Shown here: one piece after another, positions 1 to 8,105 of the stretch
Layout: every line of letters begins with the position of its first letter
How positions within the stretch are numbered: the first letter of the stretch is position 1
Origin: Thermoplasmatota archaeon
Lineage (GTDB): Archaea; Thermoplasmatota; Thermoplasmata; Thermoplasmatales; Thermoplasmataceae
Direction: 5' to 3'
Assembly: GCA_023379825.1 (NCBI GenBank)
Contig: JAMCPQ010000050.1
Span: 1-32,024 of the forward strand
DNA length: 32,024 nucleotides
The notes under the pieces: model-generated
The model's database searches: none
What the model saw: the letters and a program-made list of their open reading frames with translations, nothing else
What the model was told of the DNA's origin: nothing
Position numbers and translations under genes: made by a program

Positions 1-99
1 ATTGATTAACCAGATATAATTCATATCTACCTTTAACAGCAGAATTATCTCATAACCCTGCAAAACAAAATTTCAAAAAGAAAACTGAAATGACTCATT

Positions 100-981
100 A
101 TGCTGTTCGGTATACTTCCTATAGTGCTCACTCCTTTTTCCGAATCAGGAGAACTGGATAATGAATCACTCCGCAATCTTCTAGACTTCTATCACAGTAG
201 CGGAGCTGACGGGATCACGTGCCTCGGTGAGGTTTCGGAGTCTCAGTTTCTATCTGATGAGGAACAAAGGAAAATTGTGCAGTGTGCTTTGGATAATTCT
301 AAGGGAAAACCTGTGGTTTCAGGCATCTGGGCCAGAAATCTGAAAGACGCTGTTGCGAAAGCAAAAGAGATGGAGAATTTTGGAGTAAATGGACTTCTGA
401 TACCTCCGCCGGAAGGCGTACGTGAAAGTGATGAGATACTGAATTTCTTCAAGGAAATTGACAGAAACGTCAGCATACCTATAGTTATGCTGGATCACCC
501 ATCCCCTTCACGACAGAGTATCTCACCATCGCTGGTTTCCAGAATTTACAGAGAGACAGAACAGTGCAGGTTCCTCAAAATTGAGGATCCACCAACAAAT
601 ATTAAGATTGAAAAGATTCGTAAAGAAGATACGGAGGGGCTGACAATTCTCGGGGCATCTCACGGAAGGTACTTTTACTGGGAACTTGAGCAAGGTGCCA
701 GAGGCCTGATGACATCTACGACAGTTCCTGAAACACATGTTAGGATATGGAAGGATTTCATTTCAGGCAAAAAGGAAGAGGCATTGAACACATATATGAA
801 GACACTGCCTTTGTGCTATTTCATGGAGCAGATCCCAGTGGAAGTTAAGAAGGAGATATTTGTAATAAAGGGAATAATTGGTTCATCATGCATGCGCTCT
901 TCAAAAAGGATGCTCACAGATTCAGCAAGGCTTCAGCTTAAAGAGCTTATTGAATGGACAGATAATGAACTGAAAAAATAA
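100..981 (+). CDS. DHDPS/N-acetylneuraminate lyase superfamily enzyme
   Basis: A 293-residue TIM-barrel protein of the DapA/KDG-aldolase superfamily, a usual length for the family. It keeps the N-terminal ITCLGEVSE segment (the GTTGE region of DapA) and the Schiff-base lysine, Lys160 in FLKIEDPPT. The conserved active-site tyrosine region (YNxP in DapA) is replaced by LDHP at 131-134, so this is unlikely to be a classical dihydrodipicolinate synthase. LDHP with KIEDPPT resembles a poorly characterised subfamily of DHDPS-like proteins, so the substrate is unknown. The ATG at 100 is the first ATG in frame. It stands alone, is followed by a T-run terminator, and converges on the ABC permease. 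The fold call is secure; the reaction is not. Confidence 0.85.
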   Translation: MLFGILPIVLTPFSESGELDNESLRNLLDFYHSSGADGITCLGEVSESQFLSDEEQRKIVQCALDNSKGKPVVSGIWARNLKDAVAKAKEMENFGVNGLLIPPPEGVRESDEILNFFKEIDRNVSIPIVMLDHPSPSRQSISPSLVSRIYRETEQCRFLKIEDPPTNIKIEKIRKEDTEGLTILGASHGRYFYWELEQGARGLMTSTTVPETHVRIWKDFISGKKEEALNTYMKTLPLCYFMEQIPVEVKKEIFVIKGIIGSSCMRSSKRMLTDSARLQLKELIEWTDNELKK

Positions 982-996
982 TTTTTTTCGCATCTT
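979..996 (+). terminator. T-run terminator after the aldolase-family gene
   Basis: A run of seven T immediately after the stop codon, followed by a second T-rich tract (CATCTTTT), matches the U-tract type of archaeal terminator. It lies in the short gap between two convergent genes. Confidence 0.5.
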
Positions 997-1028
997 TTAA
1001 ATGCAGTTGAAATATAGTTTTCTGGCTT

Positions 1029-2543
1029 TCAGTCCCTGTGTGTTGCAAGCCAGAGTGCTATGCCGAATGGTACCGCTATCCAGAGTATTCCTGCCAGTAC
1101 TATGAACACTGGTGTTACACCGTAGGCTGAAGGATGAATGGTCGTGCCTCCACCCAAAAATCCTCCCACTGTCTTTTCGAAAAGTATCTGAAACAGAGAT
1201 GTTATTCCTGTTGGGCTGGCATAGTCAAATGCAACTGCTGTGGTTATGTATTCACTTGTACCTGACACAATGTGGAAAGCCACGTCCACAACTGCACTGA
1301 TGGTTGTCCAGAACAGTCCGAATACTACAAACAAGCCTATTGCAGATCCAAGAAGTGCACCCTGGGATTTGACAATATGTGCGAACATGTAAACAAGAGC
1401 AAGGAACGCCAGGCCTTCCACTACGAAGCTCCAGATGAAATAAAGATCAAAGGAGGTTGTCAGATAAAGGTGCAGGTAGTAATGGATGAAGAAGTTCGCA
1501 GAGAGCATAGATAGGACAACAGCCAGTGCTATGGAAACAGCATTGGCTGTAAATCTTGATCCTATAAGGGCGCCTCTAGAAACCGGCCTTTTTATGACCG
1601 ATTCAAGAACTCCACTGGTTCTGTCTTTTCCGTAGGTGAGGTAGCCCTCAAATACGGCAAGAATTGCAAGCAGGAATGTAATTATGGATGTTACCCCTGT
1701 GAATATCAATGACTGCACTTCTTTCTGCGTCAGTGGATGATATGAGCTGTCAAATGATACATAAACCGATAAGTTCTTCCCATAATCTGGAAGGATTGGG
1801 GAAGAGAAGCCACCGAAAGATGAAGGGATGGCTTTGGAGGATACAATCACAGCTCTGACACTTGAATATGTGTATGTTGAGGCATTGAAATCAGGAAATA
1901 CATTTATGTCATGAAAACCTGAGACGTTCATGGAAGAAAAATAGGCAGGAAGAACGAATGCCTGTCCTGGTTTGTCTGATGTTCCATTGTAATAAAAAAC
2001 GCTCATTGACGGAGCAGAGGTTCCGTTCTGGCCAACATAGAACAGATTCATTCCAGTAATGGTGCTGTTTGATGGGTCAGTAACAGGGATCATGGAAATT
2101 CCTGAGTATCCACGGGAAAAGTTCAGGTTATATGTTAGCTGATAAGAGTTTGAAAATCCTCGAATCAGCCTATAGGAGAATGATGCATTCAATTCAGTAT
2201 TGGAATTATTAGTGATGGTGAATGTTGTATTGGCATAGCCAGAGGAGCTTAGGGTCATATTTTTATATGTACCAGCATATTCGTAAGAAAGTGAGGCAGA
2301 TCCAATCCCTATGCTGGGCTGTCCAAGATTATTGACGGGCAAACCTACTACATGCAGGGTGGAGCCGCTCACATAATATCCCACATTTAAGTAAATGGAG
2401 GTTTGGGCTGAACTGCTAGTGGGGACTTCCGACTTGGCTGATTCATAAGCAATAAGAGAGGCAAGCCCGACAATTATAACAATAAGAATTATGACGAACT
2501 TGCTTGTTAGAGTTCTTTTGATTTCATATGCGATGGGTTTCAC
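1029..2543 (-). CDS. ABC-2 type exporter permease with large ectodomain
   Basis: A 504-residue membrane protein. One transmembrane helix lies near residues 13-32. A Ser/Thr/Asn/Tyr-rich segment of about 240 residues follows, probably outside the membrane, with many NxS/T sequons. A C-terminal block of about six hydrophobic helices starts near 275. The loop KDRTSGVLESVIKRPVSR is typical of ABC-2 permeases. It overlaps the stop of the upstream ATPase by 4 bases, so the two form a translationally coupled transporter pair. The substrate cannot be told from sequence; ABC-2 systems export drugs, lipids, polysaccharides or peptides. The large sequon-rich ectodomain suggests a glycosylated surface domain, which is inference. 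Confidence 0.85.
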   Translation of the reverse strand: MKPIAYEIKRTLTSKFVIILIVIIVGLASLIAYESAKSEVPTSSSAQTSIYLNVGYYVSGSTLHVVGLPVNNLGQPSIGIGSASLSYEYAGTYKNMTLSSSGYANTTFTITNNSNTELNASFSYRLIRGFSNSYQLTYNLNFSRGYSGISMIPVTDPSNSTITGMNLFYVGQNGTSAPSMSVFYYNGTSDKPGQAFVLPAYFSSMNVSGFHDINVFPDFNASTYTYSSVRAVIVSSKAIPSSFGGFSSPILPDYGKNLSVYVSFDSSYHPLTQKEVQSLIFTGVTSIITFLLAILAVFEGYLTYGKDRTSGVLESVIKRPVSRGALIGSRFTANAVSIALAVVLSMLSANFFIHYYLHLYLTTSFDLYFIWSFVVEGLAFLALVYMFAHIVKSQGALLGSAIGLFVVFGLFWTTISAVVDVAFHIVSGTSEYITTAVAFDYASPTGITSLFQILFEKTVGGFLGGGTTIHPSAYGVTPVFIVLAGILWIAVPFGIALWLATHRD

Positions 2544-3457
2544 TTCTTCACCCCAATAAGCTCAAAGAAATAGTCTTCAAGACTTTCCCCTACTGGATCA
2601 AATTTTCTGATCCTGTATCCGGAATTAACAAGTTTTTCAGGGATAACTGAAACCTGGTCATACTGGATTGTAGTATCCCTAAGAACTATTTCACTCTCAT
2701 CAACTTCAACTTCCCCATATTCTGAAAGAAGTGCCTTGCACTGGTCATTGAAGTTTTCAATCTGAAGATGGACTCTCAACTTACCAAGGCTTTTCAGCTC
2801 ATTTCTCTTCAGGACTTTTATGAGTTTGCCATGGTCAATGATTGCCACTCTGTCAGCAACATCCTCCACCTCACTCAATATGTGGGATGAAAGGAGAATA
2901 GCCTTTCCCTGTTTTCTAAGTTCAAACATCAGATTTCTAACAAAAAGTACACCTTCCGGATCCAGACCGTTAAGTGTCTCATCGAAAAGTACATTCTGAG
3001 GGTCCCCTACAATTGATTCAGCAATTGCGAATCTCTTTTTCATGCCCTGTGAATAGTTTCTAAGTTTCCTGTTAAGATAAGGTTTGAGGCTGACCTTTTC
3101 CAGCAGGTCCATTATCTTCTTGTTTGCCTCTTCTGATTTCATGCCATAGTAACCTGCAAAATATTTCATGAGGGGGAGGGGTTTTGCATTTGGCTCAAAA
3201 TTTGGAAATTCCGGGATCCAGCCAACATTTCTGGCTGCCTTAACCTTCTGCTTCACAATATCAAAGCCATCCACCATTACCTTTCCTGAAGTCGGGAAGA
3301 TTATGCCCGAGGTCATTCTTATTGTGGTTGTCTTTCCTGCACCGTTAAGCCCAACAAGCCCCAGTATCTCTCCATTATTCATCTCAAGGTCCAGGTTCGA
3401 AAGGGCCGGCTGAGCTTTTCTTGAATAAATCTTAGTAGCACCCTGTATTTCAATCAT
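2540..3457 (-). CDS. ABC transporter ATP-binding protein
   Basis: The ATPase partner of the permease that follows it. It shows Walker A (GLNGAGKTTT), a signature-region motif YSQGMKKR, Walker B with catalytic Glu (NVLFDETLNGLDP) and the switch His (LLSSHILSEVEDVADR), in the usual order for exporter ATPases of the CcmA/DrrA type. About 90 residues beyond the H-loop form an accessory C-terminal domain common in ABC-2 exporters. The track begins at a TTG at 3475. I prefer the ATG at 3457, because GGGGT lies 8 bases before it and a TATA-like ACTTTATTAG sits about 40 bases upstream. This start gives 305 residues. The stop overlaps the permease start. Confidence 0.92.
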   Translation of the reverse strand: MIEIQGATKIYSRKAQPALSNLDLEMNNGEILGLVGLNGAGKTTTIRMTSGIIFPTSGKVMVDGFDIVKQKVKAARNVGWIPEFPNFEPNAKPLPLMKYFAGYYGMKSEEANKKIMDLLEKVSLKPYLNRKLRNYSQGMKKRFAIAESIVGDPQNVLFDETLNGLDPEGVLFVRNLMFELRKQGKAILLSSHILSEVEDVADRVAIIDHGKLIKVLKRNELKSLGKLRVHLQIENFNDQCKALLSEYGEVEVDESEIVLRDTTIQYDQVSVIPEKLVNSGYRIRKFDPVGESLEDYFFELIGVKK

Positions 3458-3571
3458 TAATTTACCCCAGTCCAAACAGTAATGGAACTATGTCTAATAA
3501 AGTTGCTTTAATATGGCATATTGTCAAAATAATTGTATGTTCCCTGATATGAGATACAATTTATTTGCAGA
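3458..3571. promoter_or_regulatory. Divergent promoter region, ABC pair / UDG
   Basis: The gap between two divergent genes. On the minus strand a TATA-like ACTTTATTAG (3494-3503) serves the ABC operon. On the plus strand CTTTAATATG near 3508 is a candidate box for the UDG gene. The assignment is by spacing only. Confidence 0.4.
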
Positions 3572-4267
3572 ATGGATAGCAGTGAAGGTGAAGAATTGGA
3601 AAATATTGGCAGTCTTAGGTCAGAGATCACGGCATGCTGCCTCTGTCCAAGATTGTGTCAATTCAGAAAATCTGTCGCTCTAAGGTACGAGCGCCCGGGT
3701 TCAAAGCCTTTCTGGGCAAAGCCGGTTCCAGGATATGGAGACATAAATGGTGAGTTGCTTATAGTGGGACTTGCTCCAGCTGCCAGGGGTGGAAACAGAA
3801 CTGGCCGTGTATTCACGGGAGACAGGAGTGCTGAATTCCTTGTCAGGTGCCTGCATGAAAAAGGGTTCACAAATATGCCAGCCTCAACGGATATTGATGA
3901 CGGACTTCAATACAGAAACACCTATGTGACTGCCGCAGTGAAATGCGTACCTCCGGGAGACAGGCCCGAAAGGAATGAGATCGAAAACTGTTCAAGGTAT
4001 CTGATAAGGGAGATTAAAATGATGCCCAATATCCGGGCTATACTCACACTGGGGATAATGGCGCACGACGCTACGGTGAACGCTCTCAGAATATCTGGCT
4101 ACATCAGAGAAAAGGTGAAATTCTCACATGGCCATGAGCACCAATCAGGCAGTATCCGTATCTTCTCATCTTATCATCCCAGCCCAAGGAATGTCAATAC
4201 AGGAAGGCTGAATGAGGAAAAATTTCTTCAGATTCTTGACCGCATCTGCTCATATCTGGGTACCTAG
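3572..4267 (+). CDS. Family 5 (UDGb) uracil-DNA glycosylase
   Basis: An iron-sulfur uracil-DNA glycosylase that removes uracil and other deaminated bases from DNA at the start of base-excision repair. The family 5 signatures are nearly complete: GLAPAARGGNRTGRVFTGD at about 67-84 and HPSPRNVNTG at about 202-211. The 4Fe-4S ligands are probably C22, C25, C125 and C140. Its 231 residues are normal for UDGb. It starts at ATG 3572, divergent from the ABC operon. Cytosine deamination is rapid at high temperature, and endonuclease IV, which acts later in the same pathway, is encoded at 28834. Confident call. Confidence 0.95.
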   Translation: MDSSEGEELENIGSLRSEITACCLCPRLCQFRKSVALRYERPGSKPFWAKPVPGYGDINGELLIVGLAPAARGGNRTGRVFTGDRSAEFLVRCLHEKGFTNMPASTDIDDGLQYRNTYVTAAVKCVPPGDRPERNEIENCSRYLIREIKMMPNIRAILTLGIMAHDATVNALRISGYIREKVKFSHGHEHQSGSIRIFSSYHPSPRNVNTGRLNEEKFLQILDRICSYLGT

Positions 4268-4278
4268 AATCGGTTAAT

Positions 4279-4290
4279 GTTTTATTCCCT
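4279..4290 (+). promoter_or_regulatory. TATA-like box of the SppA-like gene
   Basis: GTTTTATTCC lies about 25-28 bases before the ATG at 4308, the spacing expected for a leaderless transcript. Confidence 0.45.
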
Positions 4291-4307
4291 CTTTCCGATA
4301 TGAGAAA

Positions 4308-5033
4308 ATGGCAATTGCAAGAATTCGAATTACGGGAAATATAAACAGATCAATGGCAGGGGTCTATCAGAATATTATTGATCATGTACGCTCCAGCCGG
4401 AAATTCAAAGCAGCCATTCTAGAAATTAGTTCTGGTGGAGGGGATGCCACTTCAAGCCAGATACTTTTCGAATCTGTAAGGTCATTGAACAGAGATAAGC
4501 CTGTTTACGCACTGATTTCAGGGGTTGGAGCTTCAGGTGCCTACTGGGTTGCATCTGCTTCAAAGAAAATATATGCAATGAGCACTTCTTTGGTGGGCTC
4601 CATTGGCATTATCAGTCTCAATCCAAACATCACAGGTCTGCTGGAAAAGTTAGGGATTGAAATGAATGTGTATAAAATAGGAAAGTACAAAGACCTTCTC
4701 TCTCCTTTTTCTGCTGAGACATCAGAAGAGGGTCTCAAGAATTTCAGAGAGTCCCTCAATGATGTATTCTCCGTGTTCAGGGATAATGTGGCACAGCAGA
4801 GAAAGATCTCCGAAGAGGAGATGGAGATTATTGCCACTGGAGAGGTCTTTTCCTCAAAGAAGGCACTCTCTCTGAGGCTCATAGATAAAATAGGGAGCTA
4901 TCAGGATGTGCTTGATGATTTGAAGGAAAATGAAAAGGTACAGGGCGCTGTGAGGCTGATACAGCCAAGAAGGAATTTCATCTCCAGAATTGTGGGGGGC
5001 CTTGTTTACGAATTTCTCTCACAGATACAGTGA
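4308..5033 (+). CDS. sppA: SppA-like S49 serine peptidase, soluble form
   Basis: A 241-residue S49 (ClpP/crotonase fold) peptidase. The nucleophile is Ser76 in GVGASGAYW. The general base is a lysine in GKYKD (K126 or K128, probably K128), giving the Ser/Lys dyad of signal-peptide peptidases. SSGGGDA near 41-47 matches the oxyanion-side glycine motif. Unlike most SppA proteins it has no N-terminal signal anchor: the chain begins directly with the first fold strand. A mildly hydrophobic C-terminal tail (IVGGLVYEFLSQI) could touch the membrane. Its stop overlaps the GTG of the M24 peptidase (GTGA), so the two are coupled in a peptide-degradation operon. The peptide substrate is not known. Confidence 0.85.
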   Translation: MAIARIRITGNINRSMAGVYQNIIDHVRSSRKFKAAILEISSGGGDATSSQILFESVRSLNRDKPVYALISGVGASGAYWVASASKKIYAMSTSLVGSIGIISLNPNITGLLEKLGIEMNVYKIGKYKDLLSPFSAETSEEGLKNFRESLNDVFSVFRDNVAQQRKISEEEMEIIATGEVFSSKKALSLRLIDKIGSYQDVLDDLKENEKVQGAVRLIQPRRNFISRIVGGLVYEFLSQIQ

Positions 5034-6160
5034 ATTTAGGAAATATACTTAACGTTCCCCAGCATATTGCTTGCATGAAATACAGTTCCTGGTTCTCCGG
5101 TCTGGAAGAAGTGGACACTATACTGATCAGCAATGGTGGAGAAAATGCCATAGATAAGGCATTTTTTTACGCCACTGGGGTAGATGAAGGCATATTTGAG
5201 GGTTCGTCTGTCATAGTCACTCCTGATTCGGACAGGGCCAGGATGTATGTTTACTCCCTCGAGGAGCAGTCCGCAAGAAAAACCTCGCATGAGGTGATTA
5301 CAGCGGACAGCCAGGCTCATATGAAGGACAATATATCGGTGGCACTGAGAGGAAAAAAACGAATTGGAGTTAATTTTTCATCTATGACTCTTGAAATGTT
5401 TAACGATTTCCGTTCTATTCTTCCAGATGCAGAATTTGTAGATGTTTCCAAAAACATTCTAAACTCCAGGATGATCAAATCAGATGAGGAGATAAAAAGG
5501 CTAAGGGAAGCTGCAAGAATAAGCAGCGAAGCTCTTCCTTCAATACTTCAACATCTGAAAGAGGGAATGACAGAGAAAGAGCTTGCCGCAGATGTTGTGT
5601 ACGAAATGATGAAAGCAGGAGCAGATGGCCCGTCATTCGATACAATAGTCTGCTTCGGGCCAAATTCATCCATCCCACACCATTCTCCAGAATCAAGAAA
5701 GCTGAAGAGAGGGGATTTTGTCCTTATTGACTACGGGGCGGTATACCGCAGGTACTGTTCCGACAATACCAGAACAGTAGTCTTCGGAAGAGCGGAGCGG
5801 AAGCAGAAGGAGATATATTCAATTGTATATGAAGCTCAGAAAAAGGCCATGGATATGGTCAGAGACGGTGTGAACGGTAAAGAGGTTAACCAGAAGGCAC
5901 TTGATGTAATCAACAGCACTGAGTATAAGGGGAGGTTGATGCACGGCATAGGCCACGGGATCGGGCTAGAGGTCCACGATCATCATGCACTTGGGTCCTC
6001 TGATTTCACCCTGAGAAAGGGGATGGCAATAACTGATGAGCCGGGGATTTACATTCCAGGTTATGGAGGTGTCAGGATTGAGGATGACATTCTTGTAACA
6101 GAAGAAGGATACAGTCTGTTGACTGCTCCCCCATCGAAAGACCTGATAGAGGTTTCATGA
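5030..6160 (+). CDS. M24 metallopeptidase, Xaa-Pro dipeptidase/aminopeptidase type
   Basis: A 376-residue pita-bread peptidase of the prolidase/aminopeptidase P group. A creatinase-like N-terminal domain covers roughly 1-150. The catalytic domain carries the five dinuclear metal ligands: Asp in LIDYGAVY, Asp in SDNTRT, His in HGIGHGIGLEVHD, Glu in TDEPGIYIPGYGGVRIEDD (first E) and Glu of RIEDD. It would cut Xaa-Pro bonds of dipeptides or peptides. The start is GTG at 5030 in the GTGA overlap with the SppA-like gene; no earlier start is possible without a longer overlap. Together the two enzymes could turn over peptides taken up or generated in the cell. Confidence 0.9.
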   Translation: MNLGNILNVPQHIACMKYSSWFSGLEEVDTILISNGGENAIDKAFFYATGVDEGIFEGSSVIVTPDSDRARMYVYSLEEQSARKTSHEVITADSQAHMKDNISVALRGKKRIGVNFSSMTLEMFNDFRSILPDAEFVDVSKNILNSRMIKSDEEIKRLREAARISSEALPSILQHLKEGMTEKELAADVVYEMMKAGADGPSFDTIVCFGPNSSIPHHSPESRKLKRGDFVLIDYGAVYRRYCSDNTRTVVFGRAERKQKEIYSIVYEAQKKAMDMVRDGVNGKEVNQKALDVINSTEYKGRLMHGIGHGIGLEVHDHHALGSSDFTLRKGMAITDEPGIYIPGYGGVRIEDDILVTEEGYSLLTAPPSKDLIEVS

Positions 6161-6205
6161 CTGTTATATCATCTTTAAAACATTTCCAGAAGAGGTTCTT
6201 ACTGT

Positions 6206-6469
6206 ATGAAACATGCTAAACCGGAAGATCTTGTTTCGATCTCCAGTCTTCTAGAGAAGGTAAGATCAATTGAAGGGATCAGGGAACGAACCCCTGCACA
6301 TTTCTATTTTCGTGGGGTAAACGTGTTGCACTTTCATACAGACAGGGATGAAATATACTGTGATGTTGGTACGGAAAGGCTTAAGGCTCAATCTGATAGC
6401 TTTGAAATCATCATCTCATCAGTCATGGAATTGATAAAAAACATAAAGGAAACGAAGGTAGGGACATAA
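6206..6469 (+). CDS. Small conserved-looking protein of unknown function
   Basis: I do not recognise this 87-residue protein. It is compact and mixed alpha/beta. A central segment FYFRGVNVLHFHTDRDEIYCDVG looks like a beta-hairpin with two His and one Cys and might bind a metal or ligand. A C-terminal amphipathic helix follows. It is believable as a gene: a TATA-like TCTTTAAAAC lies about 30 bases before the ATG, an AGAGG lies just upstream, codon use matches the neighbours, and no other frame is better. It is probably monocistronic. Confidence 0.65.
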   Translation: MKHAKPEDLVSISSLLEKVRSIEGIRERTPAHFYFRGVNVLHFHTDRDEIYCDVGTERLKAQSDSFEIIISSVMELIKNIKETKVGT

Positions 6470-6516
6470 CAGGATAATTTAAAAAGAATAGAATTTTTAT
6501 TTCATAAATTGTGTTT
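6470..6516. terminator. Bidirectional T/A-rich convergent terminator region
   Basis: The gap between two convergent genes holds AATTTAAAAAG and ATTTTTATTTC. These give T-rich tracts on both strands, consistent with archaeal U-tract termination. Confidence 0.4.
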
Positions 6517-6762
6517 TCAGAACAGGTGGTGTTTCTTCTCTCCCTGACTCATTCCCATGCTCTGTTCCTGTACCGGCTCATAGAAGTCTATCTTTCCGCA
6601 TTGAGAACATCTGTAAAGCGAAAAAGTCTGTGTCTTCTCAGCAAGTTCATTCCAGCCTCCCAGAAACATTCCTCCAACTCCTGTGTAACCTCCTACCCTG
6701 AAATTCATGTCTCCGACATTGTTCATTTCGGTTCCGCAGTTAGTGCATTTCCTTTCTACCAT
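6517..6762 (-). CDS. Small zinc-ribbon protein
   Basis: An 81-residue protein (from the ATG used here) with two CxxC knuckles, CTNC near the N-terminus and CSQC near residue 54. They are separated by a glycine-rich segment (FRVGGYTGVGGMFLGGW). The pair should bind one zinc ion. The tail is hydrophilic with Gln, Met and His. The track extends the ORF to 6831, but I place the start at 6762: a strong TTTATAAC box at 6788-6795 puts transcription start close to this ATG, so the longer form would begin upstream of the RNA. Function unknown; nucleic-acid or protein binding is common for such ribbons. Confidence 0.75.
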   Translation of the reverse strand: MVERKCTNCGTEMNNVGDMNFRVGGYTGVGGMFLGGWNELAEKTQTFSLYRCSQCGKIDFYEPVQEQSMGMSQGEKKHHLF

Positions 6763-6866
6763 TATTATCAACAAATAAAGGAACTTTGTTATAAATGATT
6801 TTCCTTTCTTTGAGCCTGTGCTATCGATCATGTCATATTTTATAATGAGCAGGTAATCTGTGAGAT
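6763..6866. promoter_or_regulatory. Divergent promoter region, zinc ribbon / CoA-transferase
   Basis: On the minus strand TTTATAAC (6788-6795) lies about 28 bases before the zinc-ribbon ATG. On the plus strand TATTTTATAATG (6836-6847) lies about 25 bases before the CoA-transferase ATG. Both spacings fit leaderless transcription. Confidence 0.6.
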
Positions 6867-8087
6867 ATGGAAAACAATGGGCCCCTCAATGGGATCAAGG
6901 TTCTCGACCTCACTCAGGCTATGGCCGGACCAATGGCAACCATGACCCTGGGAGATCTTGGAGCGGATGTGATAAAGCTCGAGCCCCTGAATGGTGACCA
7001 GACAAGATCCTGGGCTCCCCCATACATGGGAGATATGTCTTCATATTTTCTGAGCGCGAACAGAAACAAGAGAAGCATTTCAGTTGACCTGAAGAGCCAG
7101 GAGGGAAAGGAGATTCTCAAGAGACTGGTTTCATCCAGTGATGTACTGATAGAGAATTTTCGCCCCGGCACCATGGATAAATTCGGAATGAATTATGAAA
7201 CTGCATCCGTAATCAATGAAAAAATAATTTACTGCAGTCTATCCGGTTACGGTCAGACCGGCCATATTAAAGAATGGCCCGGTTATGATCTCACTGTTCT
7301 TGCATATAGCGGGCTTCTCAGCCTGAATGGTGAAGAGGGAAGGCCTCCAATCAAATTCGGCGTTCCCATAGCCGATATTACGGCGGGGCTCTTCTCCGCC
7401 ATTTCAATCCTGGCGGCATTACACTACAGAGACAGAACAGGTAAGGGGCAGTTTATTGACATGTCGATGCTTGATGCAAATTTCTCCATACTGACACATC
7501 AGGCCATGGGATACCTCTCAACAGGGAATAACCCGAAACTTCTTGGATCCGCCCATGCAAGTATTGCCCCCTACCAGGTTTTCACCACTGCTGATGGATT
7601 CATAGCTGTGGCGGTTGGAAGTGAGAAACTATGGCAATCATTCTGCAAGGTAATAGGAAGAGAAGACATGGCATCTGACCCAAGGTACATTTCAAATTCA
7701 CAGAGGGTTGAAAACAGGTCTGACCTGGTAAATGAGATAAACAGGGAATTTGCTAAATTTGAAACCGGTGATATTTTCAAAAAGCTGCTTTCTGCGGGGA
7801 TTCCCGCATCTCCAATCAACAGAGTGGAGGATGCTGTTAAGTCACTGCAGATAAAAGAAAGAAATATGATCAGAAGCATGCAGGCGCCATACGGTAAGAT
7901 CGAGCTCCTAGGGACGCCATTCAGGATGTCCCGGACTCCAGGAGACGTAAGGCTGCATCCTCCCATGCTTGGAGAAAATACTCAGGAAATTCTTAGGGGG
8001 TTGGGATACAGCAAATCTGAGATTGAAAAAATGACAATGGAAGGGCTTATCAATGCAGGAGTATCTCCAGACAGAAAAACAAAATAG
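6867..8087 (+). CDS. Class III (CaiB/BaiF) CoA-transferase
   Basis: A 406-residue family III CoA-transferase, which moves CoA between carboxylic acids through aspartyl-CoA intermediates. N-terminal motifs LDLTQAMAGP, LGDLGADVIKLEP and SVDLKS fit the family. The catalytic Asp is D203 in IDMSMLDANF, matching the Asp of formyl-CoA transferase. YCSLSGYGQTG and PGYDLTVLAYSGL are also typical. The acid substrate cannot be assigned. It converges on a DUF35/thiolase-like operon, so the neighbourhood as a whole handles CoA thioesters. The start at ATG 6867 is set by the TATA spacing. Confidence 0.92.
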   Translation: MENNGPLNGIKVLDLTQAMAGPMATMTLGDLGADVIKLEPLNGDQTRSWAPPYMGDMSSYFLSANRNKRSISVDLKSQEGKEILKRLVSSSDVLIENFRPGTMDKFGMNYETASVINEKIIYCSLSGYGQTGHIKEWPGYDLTVLAYSGLLSLNGEEGRPPIKFGVPIADITAGLFSAISILAALHYRDRTGKGQFIDMSMLDANFSILTHQAMGYLSTGNNPKLLGSAHASIAPYQVFTTADGFIAVAVGSEKLWQSFCKVIGREDMASDPRYISNSQRVENRSDLVNEINREFAKFETGDIFKKLLSAGIPASPINRVEDAVKSLQIKERNMIRSMQAPYGKIELLGTPFRMSRTPGDVRLHPPMLGENTQEILRGLGYSKSEIEKMTMEGLINAGVSPDRKTK

Positions 8088-8105
8088 GAAATGGACCAGT
8101 AAAGG

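Noticed and set aside
6511-6798. Plus-strand ORF opposite the zinc-ribbon gene
   Set aside because: The minus-strand frame has paired CxxC motifs and a well-placed promoter; the plus-strand product has no recognisable features.
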